A DNA stretch of 64,000 bases from Herbidospora sakaeratensis (lineage in GTDB: Bacteria > Actinomycetota > Actinomycetes > Streptosporangiales > Streptosporangiaceae), in the NCBI RefSeq assembly GCF_001570525.1, contig NZ_BBXC01000011.1, positions 62,001 to 126,000 on the forward strand, read 5' to 3'. Under the pieces are notes generated by a model. That model worked only from the letters and a program-made list of their open reading frames with translations, was not told the DNA's origin and ran no database searches. Of the stretch, positions 55,441 to 64,000 are shown in pieces. Within the stretch, counting starts at the first letter, position 1; each line of letters starts with the position of its first letter. Made by a program: the position numbers and the translations under genes.

Positions 55441-56897
55441 GCCTCCATATTTGCAGCCGTCCGGAGGTGCCGGATCACATCCGGCAACGAGATGGCCACA
55501 TCGAGTGCGGCGATAGGCGCGCCCTCGGCGGCCTTCCGGGCGGCCAGGCCGTGCAGGAAAGCCGCCACGCTTCCGGCGTCGTAGGGGGGCAGACCGGCGG
55601 CCAGCAGCGTCCCGGAGATGCCCGAGAGCACGTCGCCGGTGCCCGCCGTGGCCAGCCAGGAGGTGCCGGTCGTGTTCACCCTGACCGGGCGGCCCTGTTC
55701 GGCCACCACCGTGGACGACCCCTTGAGCAGCACCGTCACCCGGAGCTCCTCGACCGCCCTGCGGACGTGCTCGATCCGCCGGGCCTCGACGTCGGCGGGG
55801 TCGACGCCCAGGAGTCTGCCCAGCTCACCGGCGTGCGGGGTGATCAGTGTGGGGGCCTGGCGGTGCAGCAGCTTGGGGTCCTTCGAGACGATGGTGAGCG
55901 CGTCGGCGTCCACGATCACCGGCAGGTCGGTGCCGAGCACCTCGGCGGCGATCCGCCGGGCGCGCTCGTCGGTGCCCATGCCGGGGCCGAGCACCCACGC
56001 CTGCACCCGCCCGACCTCCTCGACGGGGTTCTCCTCCAGCAGGGTCGTGACGGCCTCGGGCCACCGGGCCCTGACCTGGTGGACGGCGTCGCCCGGCCCG
56101 GCGAACCGGACCATGCCCGCCCCCGACCTGACGGCCCCGCCCACGGCCAGCACGGCCGCCCCCGCGAACCGGTCGCTCCCGGCCAGCACCCCGACGACGC
56201 CCCGGCGGTACTTGTCCGACTCGATCCCCGGCACCGGCAACATCGCCGCGACGTCGGCGGCGGTCAGGGCGGTGAGCTCCGGCTCGGGCAGGTGGCCGGT
56301 CAGGCCGATGTCGACCAGCTCGACGATGCCGGCCCGCTCGGCCCCCGGGTCGACGAGCAAACCGGCCTTCCGGGCCCCGAACGTGACGGTGACCTGGGCC
56401 TTCACGGCCTCTCCCGCGACCTCGCCGGTGCCGGAGTCGACCCCGCTCGGTACGTCGACCGCCACCACCAGGGCCCCCGATTCGGCGGCGATCCGGGCGA
56501 GCGTGGCGTAGGGCTCCCGCAGGCCGCCCTTGCCGCCGATGCCGAGCAGCCCGTCGAGGATCAGGTCGGGCCCGCCGATCTCGCCGGCCTCGATCACCCG
56601 GCCGCCGGCCCTCCTGAGCGCGGCGAGCCCGCCCTCGTGGGCACTGCTGCCCGCGAGCACCGCCTCGACCCGGGCCCCCCGGGCGGCCAGCCGCGCCCCG
56701 GCGTAGAGGGTGTCGCCGCCGTTGTCCCCGCCCCCGACGAGCAGGACGACCCGGGAGCCGTAGACGCCCGGCAGCAGGCGTGCGCAGACGGCGGCCAGCC
56801 CGGCGGCCGCCCGTTGCATGAGCTCGCCGTCGGGCACCAGGGCCATCAGCGTGTGCTCGGCCTGCCTGACCTGATCACTGGTGAAAGCGGTCCACAT
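55437..56897 (-). CDS. nnr: bifunctional NAD(P)H-hydrate epimerase / ADP-dependent dehydratase
   Basis: 486 aa. The N-terminal YjeF_N epimerase domain has VLLVGGGDNGGDTLYAGARLA and VAVDVPSGVDSGTG. The C-terminal CARKD/ribokinase-like domain has VLAGSDRFAGAAVLAVGGAVRSGAGMV, ITPHAGELGRLL and the catalytic AGTGDVLSGISG. It repairs hydrated NADH/NADPH. Its position between acpS and alr is common in Actinobacteria. Confidence 0.95.
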   Translation of the reverse strand: MWTAFTSDQVRQAEHTLMALVPDGELMQRAAAGLAAVCARLLPGVYGSRVVLLVGGGDNGGDTLYAGARLAARGARVEAVLAGSSAHEGGLAALRRAGGRVIEAGEIGGPDLILDGLLGIGGKGGLREPYATLARIAAESGALVVAVDVPSGVDSGTGEVAGEAVKAQVTVTFGARKAGLLVDPGAERAGIVELVDIGLTGHLPEPELTALTAADVAAMLPVPGIESDKYRRGVVGVLAGSDRFAGAAVLAVGGAVRSGAGMVRFAGPGDAVHQVRARWPEAVTTLLEENPVEEVGRVQAWVLGPGMGTDERARRIAAEVLGTDLPVIVDADALTIVSKDPKLLHRQAPTLITPHAGELGRLLGVDPADVEARRIEHVRRAVEELRVTVLLKGSSTVVAEQGRPVRVNTTGTSWLATAGTGDVLSGISGTLLAAGLPPYDAGSVAAFLHGLAARKAAEGAPIAALDVAISLPDVIRHLRTAANMEA

Positions 56898-56927
56898 GGT
56901 GACGACGCTATCCCGAGGCCTAGGTGA

Positions 56928-57386
56928 TCAGCCTTCGGCGATCACGTAGGCGACCGCGAAGCCGCCGTCGTGGCTCAGGGACAGGTGCCAGCGGCGGACC
57001 CCGAGATCGGCCGCGATCTCCTCGGCCCGGCCGCTGACCGTCAGCATCGGGCGGCCGTGGTCGCCGACGACGACCTCGGCCTCGCGGTGGGCCAGGCCCG
57101 GCGGGCCGCCCAGCGACTTGGCCACGGCCTCCTTGGCGGCGAAGCGGGCCGCCAGGGAGGCCACCGGGACCTCGCGGCCCGCGTCGGCGAAGGTCTCGCC
57201 GCAGAGTTCGTCTCCGGCGTGGCCGGTGCACATGGCGCCGGACGGGCCGGAGACCAGCCCGGTGGAGACCGAGCGGCCCTGGAGTTCGACCTCGGTGAAG
57301 AGGCGTTCGCGCAGGGCGGGCCGGCGTTCCAGCGTGGCCGCGAAGCGCGCGACGTCCACCAGATCGACCCCGATACCGACGATCAC
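56928..57386 (-). CDS. acpS: holo-[acyl-carrier-protein] synthase
   Basis: 152 aa from GTG 57386, overlapping the ABC permease stop. AcpS motifs MIVGIGVDLVDVARF (Mg-binding Asp) and LAARFAAKEAVAKSLG with Glu/Lys; it transfers 4'-phosphopantetheine to ACP. The protein is ~25-30 residues longer than usual AcpS because of an insert between FTEVEL and SLAARF (residues ~33-60) with several Cys/Gly. CoA precursor synthesis (coaA) lies 4 kb away. Confidence 0.93.
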   Translation of the reverse strand: MIVGIGVDLVDVARFAATLERRPALRERLFTEVELQGRSVSTGLVSGPSGAMCTGHAGDELCGETFADAGREVPVASLAARFAAKEAVAKSLGGPPGLAHREAEVVVGDHGRPMLTVSGRAEEIAADLGVRRWHLSLSHDGGFAVAYVIAEG

Positions 57387-58099
57387 TCGTCCCCCGTGAG
57401 TGAGAGCACCCGCAGCCGTTGACCGGCCCACACCACCGATCCTGCCACGACGATGATCATGGCCGGGACGGCGAAGCTCAGCGCCACCTCCGACTTCAGG
57501 AAGGCCGAGGTCGTCACCTGGTCGGCGATCGACTGGGCCCACTGCTGGATGGAGAAACGCCGGGCTCCGGGCACATACCCGCCGATGAGCCCTTCCCACA
57601 CCAGCGCGTAGATCACGCCGATGGTGACGGCGTGCCGGGAGACGACGCCGAGCAGCAGGAACACGGCGGCGTAGGCGATGCCGGCGAACAGGGCGCCCAG
57701 CGCGAACCCGCTGGCGATGCCCGATTCGGTGCCGATCAGGATGTAGGCCGCCACGTAGGTCGGGATCACCGAGAAGGCCACCATCAGCGAGGCCGCGACG
57801 ACGAACTTGGTGAACGCGATCACCGGGCGGGAGATCGGCTTGGACATCAGGTGCATGATCGTGCCGTCCTCGATCTCCGGCGCGATCACCCCGGTCCCGG
57901 CGATGAGCCCCAGCAGGGGCAGCACGGTGCCGATCGCGAAGATCTTCATGAGATCCACGGCGACGCTCTCGTCGCCGCCGCCGATGAAGCGGAACAGCAG
58001 GGCGAACCCGATCAGCGCGATGGGCAGCAGGGCCAGCAGCCAGACCCGCTTGCGGCCCAGCATGGCGCGGTAGGTGATGGACGCGACGACGGTGTTCAT
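57383..58099 (-). CDS. ABC-2 type transporter permease
   Basis: 238 aa from ATG 58099. About six membrane helices, with APEIEDGTIMHLMSKPISRPVIAFTKF between the second and third, the motif of ABC-2 permeases. It overlaps its ATPase gene (58096-59004) by ATGA. Together they form one of two tandem transporters. The cargo is unknown. Confidence 0.9.
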   Translation of the reverse strand: MNTVVASITYRAMLGRKRVWLLALLPIALIGFALLFRFIGGGDESVAVDLMKIFAIGTVLPLLGLIAGTGVIAPEIEDGTIMHLMSKPISRPVIAFTKFVVAASLMVAFSVIPTYVAAYILIGTESGIASGFALGALFAGIAYAAVFLLLGVVSRHAVTIGVIYALVWEGLIGGYVPGARRFSIQQWAQSIADQVTTSAFLKSEVALSFAVPAMIIVVAGSVVWAGQRLRVLSLTGDE

Positions 58100-59004
58100 G
58101 ATCGGCCGCTCAGGTAGGAGAAGACGCTTTCCAGGTCTTCGTCGGTCGGGGACACCTGCCACAGGCGCACGCCCAGGTCGCGCGCGAGCCTCGGGAGCTG
58201 GTGGGTGAAGCGCCGGAAGTCGACGGTGCGGACCTCCAGGCCCTGCGGCGTGAACGACACCCCGCCCGACGCCGTGTCGGCGATCAGCGCGGCCGCCAGC
58301 CGCCGGTCGTCGGAGGAGCGCACCCGGAACAGGTGGGGCCGGTCGGTCATCCGCCGCCGGATCTCCCGGTAGTCGCCGGAGGCGGCGTGCCGCCCGGCGA
58401 CCATGACCTCGATCTGCTGGGCGACCCGTTCGACCTCTTCGAGGATGTGGGAGCTGAACACGATGGTCTTGCCGGCCGCGCCGAGGTCGCGGACCAGGTC
58501 CATCAGGTGGAGCCGCTGGCGCGGGTCCATGCCGTTGAACGGCTCGTCGAGCAGCAGCACCGAGGGTTCGTGGACGAGCGCCCCGGCCACCTTGATGCGC
58601 TGCCGCATGCCCTTGGAGTAGGTCTCGATCCGCCGGTCCTTCGCGGCGGCCATGTCGACCTGGGCGATGGCCCGTTCGGCGGCGTCGTCGCCGAGGCCGT
58701 GGAGGCGGGCGGCCGACTGCACGAACTGCCACCCGGTGAGGAAGCCGTAGACGCCCTCCTTCTCGGGCACCAGGCCGATCGTGCGGTAGACGTCGTGATT
58801 CTTCCAGATCGGCTTGGCGTCGAGGGTCGCCGTGCCGCCGGAGGGCTGCAGGAAGCCCGCCATCAGGTGGAGCAGGGTCGACTTCCCGGCGCCGTTGGGG
58901 CCGAGCAGGCCGGTCACGCCGGGACCGATCGTCATCGTCACGTCGTTGACGGCGACGACGTTGCCGTACCAGCGGCTGACCTGCCGGATCTCGATCACGC
59001 TCAT
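58096..59004 (-). CDS. ABC transporter ATP-binding protein
   Basis: 302 aa. Walker A GPNGAGKSTL, signature YSKGMRQRIKVAGAL, Walker B VLLLDEPFNGMDP and the switch His in FSSHILEEVE; a C-terminal extension of ~90 residues resembles the regulatory tails of CcmA-like exporters. ATGA overlaps on both sides couple it to the 57383-58099 permease and the 59001-59867 permease. Confidence 0.94.
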   Translation of the reverse strand: MSVIEIRQVSRWYGNVVAVNDVTMTIGPGVTGLLGPNGAGKSTLLHLMAGFLQPSGGTATLDAKPIWKNHDVYRTIGLVPEKEGVYGFLTGWQFVQSAARLHGLGDDAAERAIAQVDMAAAKDRRIETYSKGMRQRIKVAGALVHEPSVLLLDEPFNGMDPRQRLHLMDLVRDLGAAGKTIVFSSHILEEVERVAQQIEVMVAGRHAASGDYREIRRRMTDRPHLFRVRSSDDRRLAAALIADTASGGVSFTPQGLEVRTVDFRRFTHQLPRLARDLGVRLWQVSPTDEDLESVFSYLSGRS

Positions 59005-59867
59005 GCGGCCAGCGCCTTCCGGTAACGGGCGTAGAGGGCGGCCAGCGCCAGGAGCACCACCGCGACGACGACCAGCGCCGGGCCGGCCCCGCCCGGGACG
59101 GGCTCGCCGCTGGTCGACGGGGTCCCGAACAGATTGACCTGTACGGCGTTGACCAGGAAGAACGGATTGAGCATGAAGCCCCAGCCGGCGGCCTCGGTGT
59201 GACCCTCGCTCGTGAACACCCCGAAGAGCACCGTGGAGGCGGCCAGCGTGAACATGTAGAACGCGATCACCGACGCCACCCCCAGTCCCCGGCGCGGCGT
59301 GAACGACGCCAGCGTCAGCCCGATCGAGGCCAGCAGCACCGCGTTGATCAGCGAACCGGCGAGCCCGGCCAGGTATTCGTGGGTGTGCAGCGGCATCGGC
59401 AGGTCGATCAGCATCTCGCCGACGAACTGCAGGGTGAGCGGCACGACCATCAGGATCAGCAGCGCCGCGATCATCGCCGCGAGCTTGGCCCCGATGTAGT
59501 CGATGATCGTGACGGGCCGCGACAGGTAGAGCGGGATCACCCGGTGGCGCAGGTCGGGCGCCACGAGCACGGGCGCCTGCGCGGCCAGGAAGATCGCGAT
59601 GACCGCCTGCATGAAGACCGCGTAGTCGGTGTAACTCAACGGCGCCTGCTTCAGCAGCGCCATGATCGCGATCGACACCACGGCCGGCAACATCATGGCC
59701 CCGAACAGCAGGAACGGCATGATCTTCGACTTGAACGTGCGGCCGAGCCCGAAGGTGCCGCGCAGGCTGTAGACCCACAGCGCGACGGCCGCGCCGCCCC
59801 GCCCGAGCCGGGGCCCGTCGTAGTGGCGGTAACCGATGTCGTGGATGACGCCGGTGGGCTGGCTCAT
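59001..59867 (-). CDS. ABC-2 type transporter permease
   Basis: 288 aa. Six or more membrane helices; the APDLRHRVIPLYLSRPVTIIDYIGAKL loop resembles the permease motif of the downstream paralog. The N-terminal ~25 residues are soluble (DIGYRHYDGPRLGRG). ATGA overlaps with both ATP-binding genes. Function unknown. Confidence 0.9.
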   Translation of the reverse strand: MSQPTGVIHDIGYRHYDGPRLGRGGAAVALWVYSLRGTFGLGRTFKSKIMPFLLFGAMMLPAVVSIAIMALLKQAPLSYTDYAVFMQAVIAIFLAAQAPVLVAPDLRHRVIPLYLSRPVTIIDYIGAKLAAMIAALLILMVVPLTLQFVGEMLIDLPMPLHTHEYLAGLAGSLINAVLLASIGLTLASFTPRRGLGVASVIAFYMFTLAASTVLFGVFTSEGHTEAAGWGFMLNPFFLVNAVQVNLFGTPSTSGEPVPGGAGPALVVVAVVLLALAALYARYRKALAA

Positions 59868-60754
59868 CGGAACACATCCTCAATGCGGGCGTGGCGCTGC
59901 TCCAGGCGGACCAGGTTGAGGTCGAGGTCGACGACCGCGTCTCTGAGCAGGTCGTAGGTCTCGTCGGCGCGCACCTGCACCGTCAGGGCGCGGCCCTCGA
60001 CGGCGACGGTCTCGCCCGTCTCGGTCAGCCGGGCGGCCAGCTTCTCCAGCCCCTCCTCGACCTCCACCGAGATCACCTGGGACGCCTGGGTGAGCTCGCC
60101 GATCGCCGAGGAGCGCAGCAGCCGCCCGGCGTCGATGACGATCACGTGGTCGCAGATGCGTTCGAGCTCGCCCAACAGGTGGGAGCAGACCAGGACGCTG
60201 ATGCCGAACTCGGTGCCGATCCGGTGGACCAGCCGCAACATCTCGTCGCGGCCCTGCGGGTCGAGGCCGTTGGTCGGCTCGTCGAGGAAGATCACCTTGG
60301 GGTCGTGGACGAGCGCCTGGGCCAGCTTGACCCGCTGCTTCATGCCGGTCGAGTAGCCCCCGATCGGCCGGTAGCGCTCCTCCTGGAGGCCGACGTGGCG
60401 CAGCGTGTCGGCGGCCCGTTCACGGGCGGTGGTGCGCGGCAGGCCGGACATCCGGGCCATGTGGACGACGAACTCGGTGGCGGACTGGTCGGGCGGCAGG
60501 CAGTCGTGCTCCGGCATGTAGCCGACGGAGCGCCTGATCTCCTGCCCCTGCGTGGCCGGGTCGAGGCCGAGCACCCGGGCCGAGCCCTCGCTCGCCGGGA
60601 CCAGCCCGAGAAGGATCTTGATCAGTGTGGACTTGCCCGCGCCGTTGGCGCCCACCAGCCCGGTCACCCCGGCGCCGACGGAGACGGTGAGCCCGTCGAG
60701 CGCGGTGACCCGGGGATATCGCTTGGTGAGCGCCTCGGTGGCGAGGATGGTCAT
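59864..60754 (-). CDS. ABC transporter ATP-binding protein
   Basis: 296 aa. Walker A GANGAGKSTLIKILLGL, signature YSTGMKQRVKLAQALV, Walker B VIFLDEPTNGLDPQG and H-loop VCSHLLGELE. C-terminal tail as in the paralog at 58096-59004. First gene of the leftward transporter-acpS operon. Confidence 0.94.
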   Translation of the reverse strand: MTILATEALTKRYPRVTALDGLTVSVGAGVTGLVGANGAGKSTLIKILLGLVPASEGSARVLGLDPATQGQEIRRSVGYMPEHDCLPPDQSATEFVVHMARMSGLPRTTARERAADTLRHVGLQEERYRPIGGYSTGMKQRVKLAQALVHDPKVIFLDEPTNGLDPQGRDEMLRLVHRIGTEFGISVLVCSHLLGELERICDHVIVIDAGRLLRSSAIGELTQASQVISVEVEEGLEKLAARLTETGETVAVEGRALTVQVRADETYDLLRDAVVDLDLNLVRLEQRHARIEDVFR

Positions 60755-60807
60755 GATCGGGACAGTACTCCTTCACCTGTCGACGGGTCGTCGCCCATAA
60801 GAACGAG

Positions 60808-61764
60808 TCATCGGTCAGACCGTGGTCGCGGGCCGACGCGTTCGCCGTACTTCCCCCAGAGGAGCCGCTGGGCCAGCAGGGTGAGCGTGCCCGCGATGAC
60901 CATGCCGAGGATGTTCACCCCGAGCTGCAGCGCCGCGTGGCCGACCTCGGCCCAATCGCCGAGGGCGACCGCGACGGCGGCGTACCCGGCGGCCGGCACG
61001 GTCGTGACCGAGATGAACACCCCGACCAGCGACGACGACTTCCCGGCCGTGACCGACAACACCCCCGCGACCCCGGCCAGCAGGGCGACGATGAACGACC
61101 ACCGGTCGGGCTTGACGATGAAGTTGACCTCTTCGGTGTTGCCCTCGGCGATCATGGCCGGTTCGATCCAGCCGAGCCCCCGGGCCACCAGCGCGCAGGC
61201 CAGGGTGACCACGATGGCCGCGGCGAACCCGATGACCAGGTTGCGGACCGCGCCCCCGATGAGCCGGGGTTCCCGCTGTAGCAGCCCGAAGCAGACGGCC
61301 GCGATCGGCCCGAACTCGGGCCCGAGCACCATCGCCCCGACGATCAGGATCGGCGAGTTGAGCAGCACCCCGATGGCGGCGAGCTGGGTGGCGATCGTGA
61401 GGAAGACGATGAACGCCCAGGTCATGCGGCTGTCGTCGGCCACCCGTGCGGCGAGCTCCTCCCAGACCACCGCGTCGTCGCCCTCACCGGGCGCCTCCTC
61501 GCGGGCCCGGTCGGCAGCCTCGGAGATGGCCAGGTCGATCTTCTCGACCGCGATCGACCCGCTGGTCTCGATGCCGAGCCCGCGCAGGCTCTCGATGACC
61601 CCGTTGGCGGCCTCGCGGGCGACGTCGAACTCGACGAGATCACCCTCGGGAGACCGCGCCACCCCGGAGAAGACCACCAGGTTGGTGACCCCTGTCGCCT
61701 CACGCAGACACCCCACGACGGCGTCGGTGGCCGATAGAGGACTGATCACCCGGATGTGCAGCAC
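60808..61764 (-). CDS. DUF389 family membrane protein
   Basis: 318 aa. A soluble ACT-like N-half (residues 1-~100, LHIRVISPLSATDAVVGCL) is followed by about six membrane helices with ILIVGAMVLGPEFGPIAAVCFGLLQREPRL, the DUF389 signature. The family is uncharacterised. It lies between coaA and the ABC transporters with a 16-base gap to coaA. Confidence 0.88.
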   Translation of the reverse strand: MLHIRVISPLSATDAVVGCLREATGVTNLVVFSGVARSPEGDLVEFDVAREAANGVIESLRGLGIETSGSIAVEKIDLAISEAADRAREEAPGEGDDAVVWEELAARVADDSRMTWAFIVFLTIATQLAAIGVLLNSPILIVGAMVLGPEFGPIAAVCFGLLQREPRLIGGAVRNLVIGFAAAIVVTLACALVARGLGWIEPAMIAEGNTEEVNFIVKPDRWSFIVALLAGVAGVLSVTAGKSSSLVGVFISVTTVPAAGYAAVAVALGDWAEVGHAALQLGVNILGMVIAGTLTLLAQRLLWGKYGERVGPRPRSDR

Positions 61765-61780
61765 CCGACCGATTATGGCC

Positions 61781-62704
61781 TCAGACGCGGCGCAGCCGGA
61801 TCCGCCTGATCGAGTGGTCGGGCCCCTTCTGCAGGATGAGCCCCGCCCGCCCCCGCGTCGGGGCGATGTTCTCCACCAGGTTGCGCTCGTTGATGTCGCG
61901 CCACACGTTCCGCGCGAACACGGTCGCCTCGTCCTCGGAAAGCTCGGCGATGTGCTTGAAATACGACTTGGGGTCGGCGAACGCGGTCCGCCGGAGTTTG
62001 TGGAACCGGTCGACGTACCAGCCGCGGATGTCCTCCACCCGGGCGTCCACGTAGATCGAGAAGTCGAAGTAGTCGTTCACCGCCAGCGCCGTCGGCGGCG
62101 CGGGCTGCAGGACGTTCAGGCCCTCGACGATCAGGATGTCGGGCCGCTTCACCACCTGCCGCGCCCCGGGCACGACGTCGTATTCGAGGTGGGAGTAGAC
62201 CGGCGCGTGCACCTCGGGCCGGCCGCGCTTCACGTCGGCCACGAACTTCACCAGGGCCCGCCGGTCGTAGCTCTCGGGGAAACCCTTGCGGTGCATGATG
62301 TCGCGCTCGGCGAGGACCGCGTTGGGGTGGAGGAAGCTGTCGGTGGTGATCAGATCGACGCGCGGGTGCTCGGGCCAGCGGGCCAGCAGGGTGTGCAGCA
62401 GACGCGCCGTCGTCGACTTGCCGACCGCGACGCTGCCGGCGATGCCCAGGATGTAGGGCGGCGGCGCGGCGTCGTCGCCGAGGAAGGTGCTGACGGCGGC
62501 CCCGCGCTGCCGGGCGCCGGTGAAGTGGAGGTTCAGAAGCCGGGTCAGCGGCAGGTAGATATCGGTCACTTCGGCGAGATCGATGGGGTCGTCGACCCCC
62601 CTGAGCTCTTCGAGCTCGGCCTCGGTGAGCGTCATCGGCGTATTGCGCCGCAGCTCACCCCACTGGGCCCGGCTCAGCTCGACGTACGCGTCCCGATCCG
62701 CCAC
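61781..62704 (-). CDS. coaA: pantothenate kinase, type I
   Basis: 307 aa from GTG 62704. P-loop [19 protein letters not shown] and conserved [24 protein letters not shown] and [12 protein letters not shown] segments mark the bacterial type I enzyme, which phosphorylates pantothenate in CoA synthesis. It is divergent from glmS by ~90 bases, an arrangement common in actinomycetes. Confidence 0.96.
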   Translation of the reverse strand: MADRDAYVELSRAQWGELRRNTPMTLTEAELEELRGVDDPIDLAEVTDIYLPLTRLLNLHFTGARQRGAAVSTFLGDDAAPPPYILGIAGSVAVGKSTTARLLHTLLARWPEHPRVDLITTDSFLHPNAVLAERDIMHRKGFPESYDRRALVKFVADVKRGRPEVHAPVYSHLEYDVVPGARQVVKRPDILIVEGLNVLQPAPPTALAVNDYFDFSIYVDARVEDIRGWYVDRFHKLRRTAFADPKSYFKHIAELSEDEATVFARNVWRDINERNLVENIAPTRGRAGLILQKGPDHSIRRIRLRRV

Positions 62705-62797
62705 GACGCCCAACCCTACCCCGATCTTGACCGCCGGTGGAGTTTCCAGGACTGGTGAAATGGAATGTTCTGTCCCATACGTGATTGGGGGCGAACT

Positions 62798-64000
<1,203 letters not shown>

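Noticed and set aside
62705-62797. glmS ribozyme or other leader RNA before glmS
   Set aside because: The gap is only 93 bases and no conserved fold was recognised; the glmS ribozyme is a Firmicutes element.

Overview
The window is a high-GC, gene-dense chromosomal segment of an actinomycete. Evidence: strong G/C preference at third codon positions, many GTG/TTG starts, frequent 4-base ATGA/GTGA/TTGA overlaps, and typical actinobacterial families (DprE1/DprE2, GuaB3, DUF5319, SigD/ShbA-type sigma factor, His-tailed GroEL1, class F sortase, PspC-histidine kinase). The stretch guaB3-guaB-DUF5319-(anti-sigma)-sigD-groEL-groES-tsaD-rimI-tsaB-tsaE-alr, ending at glmS, follows the order known from Mycobacterium and Streptomyces. 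A Streptosporangiales-like genus (Nonomuraea/Streptosporangium type) is my guess from gene content only. I saw no tRNA, rRNA, CRISPR array, insertion sequence or prophage.

Layout. 0-3.8 kb: an envelope-stress block (partial LuxR response regulator, PspC-containing kinase, divergent PspC/LiaF-like protein, small membrane protein, SRPBCC protein). 3.9-22.1 kb: a cell-surface glycopolymer locus with two large glycosyltransferase/CDP-glycerol-glycerophosphotransferase fusions, a GT4 and a GT2 glycosyltransferase, two tandem sulfotransferases, a CDP-alcohol phosphatidyltransferase, a Stealth sugar-phosphotransferase, a polysialyltransferase-like protein, DprE1/DprE2 (arabinose donor), a NodB deacetylase and an acyltransferase. 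An orphan XRE antitoxin-like gene sits inside it. 22-37.6 kb: housekeeping and accessory genes (guaA, succinate-semialdehyde dehydrogenase, a Ser/Thr kinase with extracytoplasmic domain, a beta-propeller lipoprotein, glpD, a double-MerR regulator facing a DUF6194 gene, a WGR-domain propeller protein, a DHFR-like reductase, a SIS-nagA amino-sugar pair, a lower-GC Fic gene).

37.7-45.5 kb: guaB3, guaB, a TrmB/LuxR-type regulator, DUF5319, a 53-residue RsdA-like anti-sigma candidate, sigD, and groES-groEL with a CIRCE operator. 45.5-49.2 kb: a secreted SGNH hydrolase with ricin-type lectin domain, a THUMP-like methyltransferase and a coiled-coil protein. 49.3-60.8 kb: a long leftward run containing the t6A genes (tsaD, rimI, tsaB, tsaE), alr, nnr, acpS and two ABC-2 transporters, mostly joined by 4-base overlaps; a class F sortase and a dual-anchor surface protein split tsaE from tsaB. 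60.8-64 kb: a DUF389 membrane protein, coaA, and the divergent 5' part of glmS.

The less ordinary points are: the composite glycopolymer locus with a DprE1 that has Ser at the benzothiazinone-target Cys position; the mini anti-sigma gene overlapped antisense by DUF5319; a two-hairpin, U-tract-ended candidate RNA upstream of guaB; a GuaB3 without the catalytic Cys; and several perfect inverted repeats at starts of accessory genes.
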